DNA of 64,000 bases from Mesosutterella multiformis (GTDB lineage: Bacteria > Pseudomonadota > Gammaproteobacteria > Burkholderiales > Burkholderiaceae_F): NCBI RefSeq assembly GCF_003402575.1, contig NZ_BGZJ01000001.1, positions 1,238,501-1,302,500 on the forward strand. Reading direction: 5' to 3'. The stretch's first letter is position 1, and each line of letters begins with the position of its first letter. The position numbers and the translations under genes are program-made. Below the pieces are notes generated by a model that saw only the letters and a list, made by a program, of their open reading frames with translations, was not told the DNA's origin and did not search any database. Positions 1 through 9,298 of this stretch are shown here, in pieces.

Positions 1-894
1 AGGCGAGAGCTTCAGAGCGGACTTCGGAACCGGGCCGAGGCCGCGCCACTCAAACGAGTCGCGGAGCGAGAAAACGCGGGCCATCAGATCGATGGCGCGG
101 CGGTTGCCTTCCGGCACCACGGCACGGGTGAATTCATTTTCCACCTCATGACGGCCTTCGTTCACCTGCTTCACCAGCATGAGAATCGTCATCAGCATGT
201 CGAGCGGCTCAAAACCGCAGATCACGACAGGCATCTTCCACTTCTCTGCGAACTGCGCGTAAGGCTCAGAGCCGATCACGACAGAAACGTGAGCCGGGCC
301 GACAAGACCGTCGAGCACCGGGGCGTCCGCGCGCTTCGGTGCGGTGAGAAGAATGTGTTCCATTGCGGAAGGCGTGAGCACGTGGCAGCAGATCACGGAG
401 AAATTCTTGATCTGCTCCTTCTTCGCTTCCAGCAGGCAGAGCGCCGTCGGGGGCGTTGTCGTTTCAAAGCCGATCGCGAAGAACACCACCTGGCGGTCCG
501 GATTGTCGCGGGCGATCTGCAGCGCGTCCATCGGCGAATAGACCATACGGACGTCCGCACCTTCAGCCTTCGCCTTGAAAAGAGACTTGCCGCCGGAGGC
601 CGGGACACGGAGCGTATCCGCGTACGTGCAGAGGATGGCGTTATGCTTCAGCGCGCATTCCATCGCCATATCGATACGGCCGATCGGAAGCACGCAGACC
701 GGGCAGCCCGGTCCGTGAATCATATGGACATTCTTCGGCAGGATATCCGTGAGACCCCAGCGGGCGAGCACATGCGTGTGACCGCCGCAGAATTCCATGA
801 AACGGTACTCACGGTTCGGATCCACCGTGGCGGCGAGCTCCGCCGCAATACCCTTGGCCTGTTCGGAATCGCGGTATTCAGTGACGAACTTCAT
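1..894 (-). CDS. hypD: HypD, hydrogenase Fe-(CN)2CO assembly protein, 3' end outside window
   Basis: HypD is the cytoplasmic [4Fe-4S] scaffold on which, together with HypC, the Fe(CN)2CO group of [NiFe] hydrogenases is built. The 298 visible residues start MKFVTEYRD and contain the conserved FCGGHTHVC and GPGCPVCVLP cysteine motifs and the GFETTTPPTA segment. Full-length HypD proteins are about 370 residues, so roughly the last 75 lie left of the window. The start ATG overlaps the hypC stop codon (ATGA), which implies translational coupling. It is the last visible gene of the hup-hyp operon; hypE would be expected next. The family call is very secure. Confidence 0.97.
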   Translation of the reverse strand, partial: MKFVTEYRDSEQAKGIAAELAATVDPNREYRFMEFCGGHTHVLARWGLTDILPKNVHMIHGPGCPVCVLPIGRIDMAMECALKHNAILCTYADTLRVPASGGKSLFKAKAEGADVRMVYSPMDALQIARDNPDRQVVFFAIGFETTTPPTALCLLEAKKEQIKNFSVICCHVLTPSAMEHILLTAPKRADAPVLDGLVGPAHVSVVIGSEPYAQFAEKWKMPVVICGFEPLDMLMTILMLVKQVNEGRHEVENEFTRAVVPEGNRRAIDLMARVFSLRDSFEWRGLGPVPKSALKLSP

Positions 895-1145
895 GCTGCG
901 GCTCCCGCTGCGGCAGCCGCACGGGCGCCGGACTGGGCAACTTCAGCAAGAACCTTGAGCGTGGCCTCGGCCTGCGCCTCATCGATCTTCTGAAGCGCGA
1001 AACCCACGTGGATCACGACCCAGTCGCCGGGCTGAGGATCCTCGATGAGACTGATGTTGATGTTCTTCTGAATGCCGCCGAGGTCAGCGATGGCCTCATC
1101 GGCGCTCAGAATCTTTTCGAGTTTTCCAGGAACTGCCAAGCACAT
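891..1145 (-). CDS. hypC: HypC, hydrogenase assembly chaperone
   Basis: This 84-residue protein begins MCLAVPGKLEKI, the family hallmark in which Cys2 is exposed after Met removal and binds the iron group together with HypD. It then delivers the Fe(CN)2CO moiety to the hydrogenase large subunit precursor. The reading frame is open further upstream, but starting at 1145 puts the invariant Cys at position 2, so the longer version is rejected. The C-terminus is an alanine-rich tail. It lies 28 bp after hypF and overlaps hypD by four bases. A second HypC-family protein, HupF, is encoded upstream in the same operon. Confidence 0.96.
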   Translation of the reverse strand: MCLAVPGKLEKILSADEAIADLGGIQKNINISLIEDPQPGDWVVIHVGFALQKIDEAQAEATLKVLAEVAQSGARAAAAAGAAA

Positions 1146-1173
1146 ATCAATGGTCCTTAAGTAAAAAAATCGT

Positions 1174-3534
1174 TTACGGAGAGACACGGTCTCCGCCGTC
1201 CAGAACGCCTTCACGGCGCGCGAGAGCGGCGAGCCACGCCTGACCGAGAGCGACGCCTCCATCGCCAGGAGGTACAGCCGAGGAGAGGAGCGGATGGATC
1301 CCAGCGCGGCCGAGGAGGCTGATGAGCCGGACGGTCATCCGGCGGTTCAAGAAGCAGCCGCCGGAGAGACAAAGCGGCAGATCCGCTTCATCCGGTCCGG
1401 TGAGCTGCAGAATCCAATCAGAAAGCGCGCGGGCGACGCCTTCATGGAAATCCGCGGATGCCTGGGAAACAGCATCCGGATCATGAGGGGTGTCAGCGAG
1501 CATCGCCATCAGGGGAAGAAGGGAAAGCGAGCCGTCAGGCAGGATTTCCCAGAGTTTTCCGAATTCGCGCGGCGTCTTCCCCTCAGCCGCGGATTCGAGC
1601 CGCATAGCGGCTGTCGCTTCATCATGCTGCGTGAGGCAGAGTCCGAGAAGCGCGGACGCTGCGTCAAACCACCGGCCCATGGCGGTGGTGACACCGGAGA
1701 GCCTGGAGTTGGCAATGACCTTTCGGATCATGCCTGAATTCGGTATTTCACGGAACCGCTCAGCGATTTCGTCTCCCCGCCCCAGAGCTTCGAGAACAGA
1801 GGAGGCCATGCGCCAGGGTTCACGCGCCGCGCGGTCGCCGCCAGGAAGCGGGAGAGCGAGCAGATGCGCTTCGCGGGTGAAGCCCGTGGGCGTGAGATGA
1901 AGCATTTCACCGCCCCAGGCTTTGCCGTCAGTGCCGAGACCCACGCCGTCAAGCGCGATGCCGCGGGCAGGACCTGTGATGCAGTATTCCGCCATCACAG
2001 CGCCGATATGGGCCCGGTGATGCTGCACGGCGTAGGCAGGGATCCCGCGCTCAAGCTCAATCCGGTGGGCGAGACGCGTGGAGAAGAAGTCCGGATGCAG
2101 GTCATGCGCCACCAGTTCGGGCGTGATTTCAAGCACCGCTTCGAGATGCTTCACCGCAAGCTCGAGCGCCTCACAGGAGCTTGCGTTCCCGAGGTCGCCG
2201 ATATGCTGCGAAAGGAACGCCTCGCTGCCGCGGGTCAGGCAGGCAGTCACTTTGAGCCCCGGTCCGGTCGCGAGAACCGAAGGAGAGTCAAAGGCAAGCG
2301 GCACTGCTTCCGGCGTGTAGCCGCGGGCGCGCCGCACCATGCGGGGCTTATCCGCGACGACCCGGACAACCGAGTCGTCACAGCGAACGAGAATCTCGCG
2401 GTTATTCGCGAGAATGAAGTCCGCAATGCCGCCGAGACGCTGCAGCGCTTCTTCGTTTCCGATTACAAGCGGTTCTCCGCCCGGATTCGCACTGGTCATC
2501 ACGAGTGTCCAGGGGAGCACGCGGCTGTCGAGCCACTCAACACCATCCGGCCGTCCGGCAGCCTCATGGAAGAGGAGCAGATGCACGGGGGTATAGGGGA
2601 GCATCACACCGAGTTCAGTGAGTCCCGGGGCAACGCCCTCGAGCTCAGTGTCGCAGAGCGGAGTCTTTTTGGCGAGAACAATCGGACGCGCGATGGACTC
2701 AAGGGTTTCGCGCTCGAGGTCTGAAAGCGTGACAAGCCGCGAGGCGGACACCGTATTGGCGCACATCACAGCAAGCGGTTTTTCGTCGCGGCGCTTCCGG
2801 GCGCGGAGCAGGTGAACCGCTTCAGCGTTTGCCGCGTCGCAGACGAGGTGGAAGCCGCCGAGCCCCTTCACCGCGAGGATCCGGCCTTCCTTCAGAAGCT
2901 TCACGGCATCGCGGATGGGATCATCCGTTTCGACGGTTTCGCCCGTATTTTTCCAGAGCATGAGCTTCGGACCGCAGACAGGGCAGGCGTTCGGCTGAGC
3001 GTGGAAACGCCGGTCTAGCGGATCGCGGTACTCCTTCAGACACTCGGGACACATCTTGAAAGGTGCCATTGAGGTCTGCGGGCGGTCGTAAGGCAGATGC
3101 CGGGTGATGGTGAAGCGGGGGCCGCAGTGCGTGCAGTTGGTGAACGCGTAGCGGTAGCGGCGGTTGCCGGGCGTGAACATATCGCGCGCGCATTCGCGGC
3201 AGGTCGCCGCGTCAGGCGTGATCGCGGTAGTGACATGCCCCGCTTCGCTCTCATGAATGGTGAAGGACGGATCGCCCTTCAGAGGAATTTCTCGGCTCAG
3301 AACCGTATCGATTCTCGCGAGCGGCGGTTTGGCGGCACGGAGTGCCGCTTCAAACCCCAGTACAGCTTCTCTCTCCCCCTCGATTTCGATCCCGACACCG
3401 GCCGCATCATTAAAGACGAAGCCGGTCAGATGGCGTTCAAGCGCTACCCGGTAAACGGTGGGCCGGAAACCAACCCCCTGTACAAGACCGGTTACGCGGA
3501 CAAGCTGTCGGATCATCTGCGGTGTTTCTGGCAT
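1174..3534 (-). CDS. hypF: HypF, carbamoyltransferase for hydrogenase cyanide ligand synthesis
   Basis: HypF uses carbamoyl phosphate and ATP to carbamoylate the C-terminal Cys of HypE, the first step towards the CN ligands. The 786-residue length is normal. In order one sees an N-terminal acylphosphatase domain (VTGLVQGVGFRP near residues 14-25), two zinc-finger CxxC pairs (CRECARD near 112, then CTHCGP, CPEC and CPVCG), a YrdC-like domain, and a Kae1-like domain with HDLHPDFFST near 480. It sits between hypB and hypC in the order hypABFCD. The start at 3534 has only a weak ribosome site; an internal Met six codons later is possible. Confidence 0.97.
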   Translation of the reverse strand: MPETPQMIRQLVRVTGLVQGVGFRPTVYRVALERHLTGFVFNDAAGVGIEIEGEREAVLGFEAALRAAKPPLARIDTVLSREIPLKGDPSFTIHESEAGHVTTAITPDAATCRECARDMFTPGNRRYRYAFTNCTHCGPRFTITRHLPYDRPQTSMAPFKMCPECLKEYRDPLDRRFHAQPNACPVCGPKLMLWKNTGETVETDDPIRDAVKLLKEGRILAVKGLGGFHLVCDAANAEAVHLLRARKRRDEKPLAVMCANTVSASRLVTLSDLERETLESIARPIVLAKKTPLCDTELEGVAPGLTELGVMLPYTPVHLLLFHEAAGRPDGVEWLDSRVLPWTLVMTSANPGGEPLVIGNEEALQRLGGIADFILANNREILVRCDDSVVRVVADKPRMVRRARGYTPEAVPLAFDSPSVLATGPGLKVTACLTRGSEAFLSQHIGDLGNASSCEALELAVKHLEAVLEITPELVAHDLHPDFFSTRLAHRIELERGIPAYAVQHHRAHIGAVMAEYCITGPARGIALDGVGLGTDGKAWGGEMLHLTPTGFTREAHLLALPLPGGDRAAREPWRMASSVLEALGRGDEIAERFREIPNSGMIRKVIANSRLSGVTTAMGRWFDAASALLGLCLTQHDEATAAMRLESAAEGKTPREFGKLWEILPDGSLSLLPLMAMLADTPHDPDAVSQASADFHEGVARALSDWILQLTGPDEADLPLCLSGGCFLNRRMTVRLISLLGRAGIHPLLSSAVPPGDGGVALGQAWLAALARREGVLDGGDRVSP

Positions 3535-3577
3535 GAGAAATCGACCTGATAGTGGAGAGAAAAGCTTATTTCGTCAA

Positions 3578-4423
3578 TCAGAGAGTGGCGAGCGTGAGCT
3601 CGGTTTCGAGCCACTTCATCCACTTATCCATGCCGTCACCCTTCATGGCGGAAACGCGGAGGCAGCGGATCTTCGGATTCACGCGGCGGGCGTACTCTTC
3701 GCACTTATCGATAGCAAAGTTCACGTAGGGCAGCAGATCAATCTTGTTGATCAGCATCAGGTCAGCGGCCTGGAACATATCCGGGTACTTGAGGGGCTTG
3801 TCAGCACCTTCAGTCACCGAAATCACGACCACCTTGTGGGCTTCGCCGAGGTCGAACTCAGCCGGGCAGACGAGGTTGCCGACGTTTTCGATCAGAACAG
3901 CACTGCCGTCCTTCGGTTCAAGGTGATGAAGCGCCTCGTGCACCATGGCAGCGTCGAGGTGGCAGCCCTTGCCCGTGTTGATCTGAATGGACTTTGCGCC
4001 GGCCGAGCGGATGCGGTCAGCGTCGTTCGCCGTTTCCTGATCGCCTTCGATCACGGTGATCGGGAGCTTCTCGGGATCAGCGCGGCGGATCGTTTCGGAG
4101 AGCAGTTCAGTCTTTCCGGATCCGGGGCTCGAAACGAAGTTCAGAGCGAGGATGTGATGCTCAGCAAAGAAGGCGCGGTTTCCGGCGGCAACAGCGTTGT
4201 TGCGGGAAAGGATGTCTTCTTCAACGGAGATCGTGGACTCGTGGGAGTGGTCGTGCTCATGGGTATGGGCATGTTCATGATCGTGCGTGTGGGCATGATC
4301 ATGGTCGTGATCGTGATGATGATCGTGCTCGTGTTCTCCAGCGTGAATCGTCACGTTGCCGTTTTCATCCGTATGGGAATGCATATGGGAATGATCACCA
4401 CCGCAGCCGCAGGTTGCACACAT
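3578..4423 (-). CDS. hypB: HypB, nickel-insertion GTPase with histidine-rich nickel store
   Basis: HypB is the GTPase that, with HypA, inserts nickel into the hydrogenase large subunit. The 281-residue protein starts MCATCGCGG, giving the CxxCxC high-affinity nickel site. A long His/Asp/Glu/Thr-rich tract follows at about residues 12-62, typical of nickel-storing HypB such as the rhizobial forms. The G domain carries the P-loop SSPGSGKT near residue 98, plus conserved EGD and NKIDLLPYV (NKxD) motifs. There are 64 bp to hypA upstream and 43 bp to hypF downstream. The His tract may compensate for the absence of a hupE nickel permease in this operon. Confidence 0.97.
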   Translation of the reverse strand: MCATCGCGGDHSHMHSHTDENGNVTIHAGEHEHDHHHDHDHDHAHTHDHEHAHTHEHDHSHESTISVEEDILSRNNAVAAGNRAFFAEHHILALNFVSSPGSGKTELLSETIRRADPEKLPITVIEGDQETANDADRIRSAGAKSIQINTGKGCHLDAAMVHEALHHLEPKDGSAVLIENVGNLVCPAEFDLGEAHKVVVISVTEGADKPLKYPDMFQAADLMLINKIDLLPYVNFAIDKCEEYARRVNPKIRCLRVSAMKGDGMDKWMKWLETELTLATL

Positions 4424-4487
4424 AGCGTTTGACTCCTTAAGTTTTAGAAATCCAGTTTATTTCTATTTGTAAATGAAAGTGAGGCTA

Positions 4488-4859
4488 TCAGGAATCGGCC
4501 TTATCCGAATCTTCGGGTGTTGTCGCCTTGATATCCACGACCCGCATGTCGCGTCCCCCGGAAACCACTACCTGATAACCGCCGCAGATCGGGCAGGCGT
4601 CTCCGAACCGGTGATACGGGACATCTTTCTGGCAGGTCATGCACCAGGCGCGTCCCTCCGGCCGGTCAATCACGAGCTTTGCGTCATTCGCGACCGTGCC
4701 TTTTTTCACCGATTCAAAGGCGAAGGCAAGGGCCTCGATCTCAACATTGGAAAGTTCGCCTACAGCAACGCGGACTTCAGAGACCGCCGTGGCGTGGGCG
4801 CCTTCCGCGGCGCGTTCGACTACGTCAATCACGCCTTCAGCGAGTGAGACTTCATGCAT
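4488..4859 (-). CDS. hypA: HypA, nickel metallochaperone
   Basis: HypA delivers nickel to the hydrogenase large subunit together with HypB. The 123-residue protein starts MHEVSLAEG, where His2 is the conserved nickel ligand. It has the structural zinc site formed by two CxxC pairs (CMTC and CPIC, 13 residues apart). The frame stays open upstream, but only the start at 4859 places MHE correctly. The start overlaps the end of hupK by 8 bp. This is the first hyp gene after the hup block. Confidence 0.96.
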   Translation of the reverse strand: MHEVSLAEGVIDVVERAAEGAHATAVSEVRVAVGELSNVEIEALAFAFESVKKGTVANDAKLVIDRPEGRAWCMTCQKDVPYHRFGDACPICGGYQVVVSGGRDMRVVDIKATTPEDSDKADS

Positions 4860-5988
4860 TGGCAGACTCCGTTTCAATTCTGAAGGGGACGCAGGCGTCG
4901 AACTGCCGGACAACCAGTTCCGCGCGGGTACGCCATGAATCCCAGTTGGTAACACCAAGGCGGGAAAGCGCCTGTTCGGCGGCTCCGCCCGGAGCGAAGT
5001 TCCATTCAGTCGGAGCGACGATCGTTGACTCGATCATCTTTCCGTTTTCAATCCTCAGTCGATGAATCAGGGTGCCTCGGGCGGTTTCAACAAAACCGAT
5101 ACCGACCCCGGGTTCAGGGCTGAATCCGGAAACGAGTTTCTCCGGTTCCTCAAACGACTGCATCCAGGAGCCAAGCTCAAGGAGCCTAGCGTAGAAATAG
5201 AGGAATGTGCCTGCGCCGTTCGCGAGATACTCGGGCATCAGCGCAGGCGACTCATAGCGGCGGCCAAGAGCCGAAGTCTGCGCGGATCCAAGTGTGAGAG
5301 ACGGTGCCGTGCAGAAACCTTCCCGCGTCAGATGAGCCGCGAGATCCTTTCTCACGGCAGCGCTTGCGGTGCTGAGCGCCGGAACACTGCTTCTGCCGAG
5401 TTCCCGAGGGAGAGTAAGCAGATAGGAGAAAACCGGGCGGAGAACGGTGCTCCTTGAATCGACCCAGGTTTCCACCTGATCAGTCGGGCGCCAGTCACCG
5501 AGCGTCGGAATGTCCTCCGTCTGATAGAGAAGTTCATTCGCACAGTCAGCGACATCTTTCCTCAGAGCCTCCAGTTCTTTCTGTGAAAGCCGTGAGACAC
5601 CGGTTACGCGGGTGCGGAGCCTGCCAATCAGTTTCGCGTCGCTCCGGGATTCAATATCGAGAGAACGCGGCAGCTCAAAGGCAAGACAGCGCAGATGTTC
5701 AATCATCGCTTCCAGCTGGACACCGGCGGCCCACTTTGCAAGGTCCTCAGATGTCGGACCGCCTTCTGCATACGCGCGGGCAGCCCGCCATGCGGTCGAC
5801 TGGGCGACCGGGCAGAGGGTGTAAAGCATGGAGATGAGGGTCGGGATCGACTCGTCAGCCTGACGGCCTTCCAGCAGCTTTGACACCATCGGACCGCGGG
5901 TGCTCCGGGTCCTCGCGCTGACAGGCACGCCGTCCTTGGTGTCAACCGTTACGATGATGGCTCCGAAATCAGGCAGCGCACCCGTCAT
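4852..5988 (-). CDS. hupK: HupK/HoxV-like hydrogenase maturation scaffold
   Basis: This 378-residue protein matches the position and general character of HupK (HoxV), a degenerate relative of the hydrogenase large subunit. HupK is thought to act as an intermediate scaffold during large-subunit active-site assembly. The N-terminal LEGRQADESIPTLISMLYTLC segment resembles the family region where large subunits carry their first Cys pair; here only one Cys is kept (LCPVAQ). There is no C-terminal protease site. It overlaps both hupJ (ATG within TCAT) and hypA by a few bases, so translation is coupled. Assignment rests on synteny plus this segment and is less certain than for the Hyp proteins. Confidence 0.8.
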   Translation of the reverse strand: MTGALPDFGAIIVTVDTKDGVPVSARTRSTRGPMVSKLLEGRQADESIPTLISMLYTLCPVAQSTAWRAARAYAEGGPTSEDLAKWAAGVQLEAMIEHLRCLAFELPRSLDIESRSDAKLIGRLRTRVTGVSRLSQKELEALRKDVADCANELLYQTEDIPTLGDWRPTDQVETWVDSRSTVLRPVFSYLLTLPRELGRSSVPALSTASAAVRKDLAAHLTREGFCTAPSLTLGSAQTSALGRRYESPALMPEYLANGAGTFLYFYARLLELGSWMQSFEEPEKLVSGFSPEPGVGIGFVETARGTLIHRLRIENGKMIESTIVAPTEWNFAPGGAAEQALSRLGVTNWDSWRTRAELVVRQFDACVPFRIETESANA

Positions 5989-6623
5989 AGTTTCTCCTTG
6001 CCGGAAGCAGTTTCAGCACGGTCCTTGGCAGCTTCAACCGTTTTAGTGAAGATCTCACGGCGGGACATCGGGGTCTTCGTGTCGATCAGAGGAGCCTGAG
6101 GTTCAGGATCCGGAGCCTTCGCCGGGGTGAGGGGAATAGAGCCCTCATTTGGGTCCGGTTCCTTATAGTCTTCTTTAGGCGGATTCAGCATCGTGTCGAG
6201 CGAAATCCGGGCGACTGCCTCTCCTGTGGCCTGATCACCGATTTCCCAGGTCGGGGAGAGGAGCGAACAGCTCTGGTAACCGCCGAGGTCAGGATCAAGC
6301 ACACCCATGAAGCTGAAGTCACCGCCCGGGAGTTCAACACTGCCGATCTTCGTTTCCGGAATGACTTTCCAGGTAGCGGGGTCGCCGCAGGCCCGAATCA
6401 CGAGAATCGACCACGGCGTGACAATGCCGCCAACCCACTGACCGTTTACTTTTTTGAACGGGACAGAAGAGACGTGCAGCTTCGGATTGAGGATCGGAAC
6501 GCCTTTCATGCGGGTGTTCGCGATGCGCTCGAATCCAGCCCGGAAGAATGCTTCCGGGCTGTCACGGAAGACCCGCGTCTTGATCTTCACAGGAACCTTT
6601 TTCTGAATCTGATCATTCGCCAT
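5985..6623 (-). CDS. hupJ: HupJ/HoxT, HybE-type hydrogenase assembly chaperone
   Basis: This 212-residue protein belongs to the HybE/HupJ family, which binds precursor hydrogenase subunits during maturation. The region IANTRMKGVPILNPKL followed by WGGIVTPW-like residues (VGGIVTPWS) is the recognisable core. A Pro/Asp/Glu-rich linker and a charged C-terminal tail (about residues 140-212) extend beyond the usual core. A longer reading with a start at 6824 is open but would run through the rubredoxin gene; the start at 6623 lies one base after the rubredoxin stop and is preferred. It overlaps hupK by four bases. Confidence 0.85.
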   Translation of the reverse strand: MANDQIQKKVPVKIKTRVFRDSPEAFFRAGFERIANTRMKGVPILNPKLHVSSVPFKKVNGQWVGGIVTPWSILVIRACGDPATWKVIPETKIGSVELPGGDFSFMGVLDPDLGGYQSCSLLSPTWEIGDQATGEAVARISLDTMLNPPKEDYKEPDPNEGSIPLTPAKAPDPEPQAPLIDTKTPMSRREIFTKTVEAAKDRAETASGKEKL

Positions 6624-6624
6624 C

Positions 6625-6870
6625 CTAGACCTCCTCATCATCGTCGAGAACGATGAAAGAGTGGTGAGGACAGCCGCAGGCGGGGCAGTCGTAATTGTCC
6701 GGAATCTCTGCAAAGGGAGTTCCGGGAGGCACCTGCCACTCCTCGCAGCCTTCCGCAGGATCGTAAACGAAACCGCACACCTTGCACTGCATGCGGGTTT
6801 CAGGCTTGATACGGCTCGCTTCAAGCGTCTTGAGAACGCTCAGCGGGTCATTCGTCATCATTCCGGACAT
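6625..6870 (-). CDS. hupI: HupI/HoxR rubredoxin
   Basis: An 81-residue rubredoxin with the two iron-binding pairs CKVCGF and CPACGC, and the typical YDPAEG and WQVPPGTPF segments. An N-terminal extension of about 27 residues precedes the rubredoxin fold, as in other hydrogenase-operon rubredoxins. These proteins are required for hydrogenase biosynthesis in air, probably protecting or reducing the small-subunit clusters during assembly. Its presence fits the O2-tolerant type of the structural subunits. It lies between hupH (29 bp) and hupJ (1 bp). Start choice between M1, M4 and M5 is open. Confidence 0.95.
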   Translation of the reverse strand: MSGMMTNDPLSVLKTLEASRIKPETRMQCKVCGFVYDPAEGCEEWQVPPGTPFAEIPDNYDCPACGCPHHSFIVLDDDEEV

Positions 6871-6899
6871 GATTCTCTCCTCAATTCAAACGGATGGAA

Positions 6900-7718
6900 T
6901 TACAGTGCGCCGCGGGACAGATCGAGTTCGACCCACTCGATAAGATCGTCCATCTTCTTGATGGCACCGGGGAGGTCTTCTGCGGTGCTCGGAATTTCAG
7001 GAGGAAGCGGCGTTGCTTCAACCTGATCGAGCAGTTCCTTGCCGGCCTTGTTCAGAATGCGGCTGCGCCACAGACCGCGGACCGAAGTCTGACGGATCGT
7101 GCTCTTCGCGAAGCCCTGCATCTGAACTTCGATCGTGCCTTCGCCCAGAACCTTGTTGATGTAGTCCTTGTCATTGGGGGAAAGAGGCTGGCGGGTCAGT
7201 TCAACAGCCACCGGGACCATCGTCGGATCAAAATGGTCGAAGTCAACATCCTTCGCGGCGGCATTCAGTTCGGAAATGATGGCGGGAGCAGCGAAAAGAC
7301 CGTCCGGTTTTTCTGCCGGTTCTTCGATCTTATCCTTCATGTCGCGGGCGGCGTAAGTGAGAACGACGTCAGGGATGTAAGCAACGACGAGCAGATCCTG
7401 CTGGCCGATCAGCATGCGCCAGATGGTCGGGACATTCGTCTCCTCCATACGGATCTGACCTCCGCCCATCGTGATGCGGATTTCACCCTTGGAGAGCGTG
7501 TCGAAGAGGAACTTCTTGAAGGGACCGTCCTTCTGACCCAGATCCGTCACTGAGTGAAGCCGGCCGCCTTCCTTCTGGGTTTTGACCAGCAGATCGCGGG
7601 TCTCGCGGAGCCAGTTGAGGGTTTCGCGGGCAGCAGCGAGTCTTTCCTCAGAGGTGGATTCCTTCTTGGCCTCGCGGGCAGCGGCGAGGATGCTATCAGC
7701 AGAAATAGGAGCTGTCAT
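6900..7718 (-). CDS. hupH: HupH/HyaF family hydrogenase maturation protein
   Basis: A 272-residue protein of the HupH/HyaF/HoxQ family, a maturation factor for the small subunit of O2-tolerant hydrogenases. The diagnostic C-terminal part is visible: an EVQMQGFAKSTIRQTSVRGLW segment followed by RSRI and a run to WVELDLSRGAL. The N-terminal third is helical and charged. The gene lies 37 bp after hupG and 29 bp before the rubredoxin gene, the standard order. The exact biochemical activity of the family is not settled. Confidence 0.9.
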   Translation of the reverse strand: MTAPISADSILAAAREAKKESTSEERLAAARETLNWLRETRDLLVKTQKEGGRLHSVTDLGQKDGPFKKFLFDTLSKGEIRITMGGGQIRMEETNVPTIWRMLIGQQDLLVVAYIPDVVLTYAARDMKDKIEEPAEKPDGLFAAPAIISELNAAAKDVDFDHFDPTMVPVAVELTRQPLSPNDKDYINKVLGEGTIEVQMQGFAKSTIRQTSVRGLWRSRILNKAGKELLDQVEATPLPPEIPSTAEDLPGAIKKMDDLIEWVELDLSRGAL

Positions 7719-7755
7719 AGTGTGTGTCTGTCAGTAGATTAATGAAAAGGGTTCG

Positions 7756-8214
7756 TCAGTTAGCCTGGATCGAAATCGTGCGGCGGGCAGGTGCCGTACG
7801 GCCGCCGATTTCAGCAAGACCGCTGATGTATTCGTTCCAGTTCTTAAGTCCCTGGAGACCGCCGAGCCATTCACCGTCACGGTAGAAACCGACTGCCGGG
7901 AGGCGGGTCAGGCCGAGACGGCTCGCGATGGCGCGGCCCACGGCAGGGTCAGTGAAGCCCTTTGCGGCAATGTGATCCTGGAACACCTTAGCAACTTCAG
8001 GAGCGATTACTGCCATGTCAATCGTCTCCTTGAAAGTGGTCGGGTTATCAGCGAAGAAAATCAGAACGAGTCCCTTGGCGGACTTGAATTCTTCAAGGTT
8101 TTCCTCATTCACGCGGACGAAGCCTTCTTTTCCCCAAAGCCGGTTGAAGATCGGATGATCGTCAACGTTGACGATGGTAATCTCGCGGGTCGGGTCATTC
8201 AGTTTTGACGGCAT
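7756..8214 (-). CDS. hupG: HupG/HyaE thioredoxin-like hydrogenase chaperone
   Basis: A 152-residue member of the HyaE/HupG/HoxO family: a thioredoxin fold without the redox CxxC. It is thought to bind the Tat signal peptide of the hydrogenase small subunit and hold it back until cofactors are inserted. The motif LTRLPAVGFYRDGEWLGGL is the family counterpart of the thioredoxin cis-Pro strand. No Cys is present, so it is a chaperone rather than an oxidoreductase. It lies between hupF (26 bp) and hupH (37 bp). Confidence 0.9.
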   Translation of the reverse strand: MPSKLNDPTREITIVNVDDHPIFNRLWGKEGFVRVNEENLEEFKSAKGLVLIFFADNPTTFKETIDMAVIAPEVAKVFQDHIAAKGFTDPAVGRAIASRLGLTRLPAVGFYRDGEWLGGLQGLKNWNEYISGLAEIGGRTAPARRTISIQAN

Positions 8215-8240
8215 TGTCTCTTTTCCTTTGTTTTTCTGAA

Positions 8241-8570
8241 TTACTGCTTGTTAACCTTAACCTGAGCCTTCAGGAAGTCGGGAAGTTCGCCCGTATGCGC
8301 CGTGATATCGGCAAAGGCGTCATCAAGCTGGCTCTGTGTGGCGGTGCCGCTCATTACGTCAGAAAGAGCGACGAGGGCGGTACGCATTTTGAGCGCCTCA
8401 TCCTCTGTCATGCGGCGCTGGGAAGCGCCCTGGAATACCAGAAGCCATTCACCAGGCGTGGCCAGTCCCGTGAGCTCCGTGTTGACAGTCTCGGTCTTTT
8501 CACCGGAATCACAGACCGCAGAGAAGTTATCGGAAACCGAAACGACCTTCATCGGAATCGCAATACACAT
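8241..8570 (-). CDS. hupF: HupF/HoxL, second HypC-family chaperone
   Basis: A 109-residue HypC paralogue beginning MCIAIPMKVV with Cys at position 2. HupF proteins stabilise the large subunit and assist iron-group transfer, especially under oxygen. A GTG three codons upstream would extend the protein, but an AAGGAG ribosome site lies eight bases before the ATG at 8570 and Cys2 must be exposed, so 8570 is chosen. The C-terminal extension (about residues 75-109) distinguishes it from HypC. The gap to hupD is only five bases. Confidence 0.93.
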   Translation of the reverse strand: MCIAIPMKVVSVSDNFSAVCDSGEKTETVNTELTGLATPGEWLLVFQGASQRRMTEDEALKMRTALVALSDVMSGTATQSQLDDAFADITAHTGELPDFLKAQVKVNKQ

Positions 8571-8575
8571 GGTTT

Positions 8576-9232
8576 TCACTCCTTTTCAGAGATCGGGTTT
8601 CCATTCTGATCTCTTTTTGAAAAGAACCGGAGGTCTGCGTAGCGGCAAGCCTCTTCTTCCGACGGGCGGCCTTCTTCATAAGGCTTACGCTCAAGGCAGG
8701 ATTCGCCGAGCGTTTCTGCTTTTTCATCCGGGGTGCGGGGTTCAATCTTGAAGCCCCACTCCTTCAGCTGCTTCGCGGCTTCTTCCACCATGCCGGGGAC
8801 GGCAGCGCTCACTTCGGGGGTAAGGGAACCGCCGTAATCCTCGAGATCACCCGGCTGGCAGCCGAGCACGACGATTTCATCAGGGTAGCGGCCAAGAAGC
8901 TTCGCCACGGCAAAAAGATCATTCAGACCTTCCTGGTGCGCGCTCATCTTGGTGTTCAGCCACGGATTGATATCTTCTTTCTTCAGAACTTTGCAGGTGC
9001 CGGGAAGTTCATTGAATTCGCAGGCATCGAAAATGATGATCTTCGAGCAGCTCTCAATGTACTCAGAGAGATAGAAACCGAGTGTACCGCCGTCCAGTAC
9101 CAGAACATCTTCAGGACACTTCCAGGCTTCGTTGAACGCTTCTACTGCCCGGACGCCGAATCCCTCATCTGCCCACAGGATATTGCCGATGCCCAGAACA
9201 ACCACGGGGTATTTTTTATTGCTGTCTGACAT
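8576..9232 (-). CDS. hupD: HupD/HyaD hydrogenase maturation endopeptidase
   Basis: A 218-residue nickel-dependent protease that removes the C-terminal peptide of the large subunit after metal insertion. The core shows GIGNILWADEGFGVRAV with the nickel-ligand Glu, FDACEF with the Asp, and SAHQEG with the His, plus LGCQPGDLEDYG. Its substrate is visible in hupL, whose last 15 residues follow the DPCLACSSH site. A charged C-terminal extension (residues about 165-218) exceeds the usual protease length. The start at 9232 (MSDSNKK) is chosen over a longer open frame. A hairpin terminator lies between it and hupC. Confidence 0.95.
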   Translation of the reverse strand: MSDSNKKYPVVVLGIGNILWADEGFGVRAVEAFNEAWKCPEDVLVLDGGTLGFYLSEYIESCSKIIIFDACEFNELPGTCKVLKKEDINPWLNTKMSAHQEGLNDLFAVAKLLGRYPDEIVVLGCQPGDLEDYGGSLTPEVSAAVPGMVEEAAKQLKEWGFKIEPRTPDEKAETLGESCLERKPYEEGRPSEEEACRYADLRFFSKRDQNGNPISEKE

Positions 9233-9298
9233 GTGTCTAACCACTCCCTGATGGAACACGAAAATTAGCCATCACAAATGTGCGGGAGTGAGGTTAGC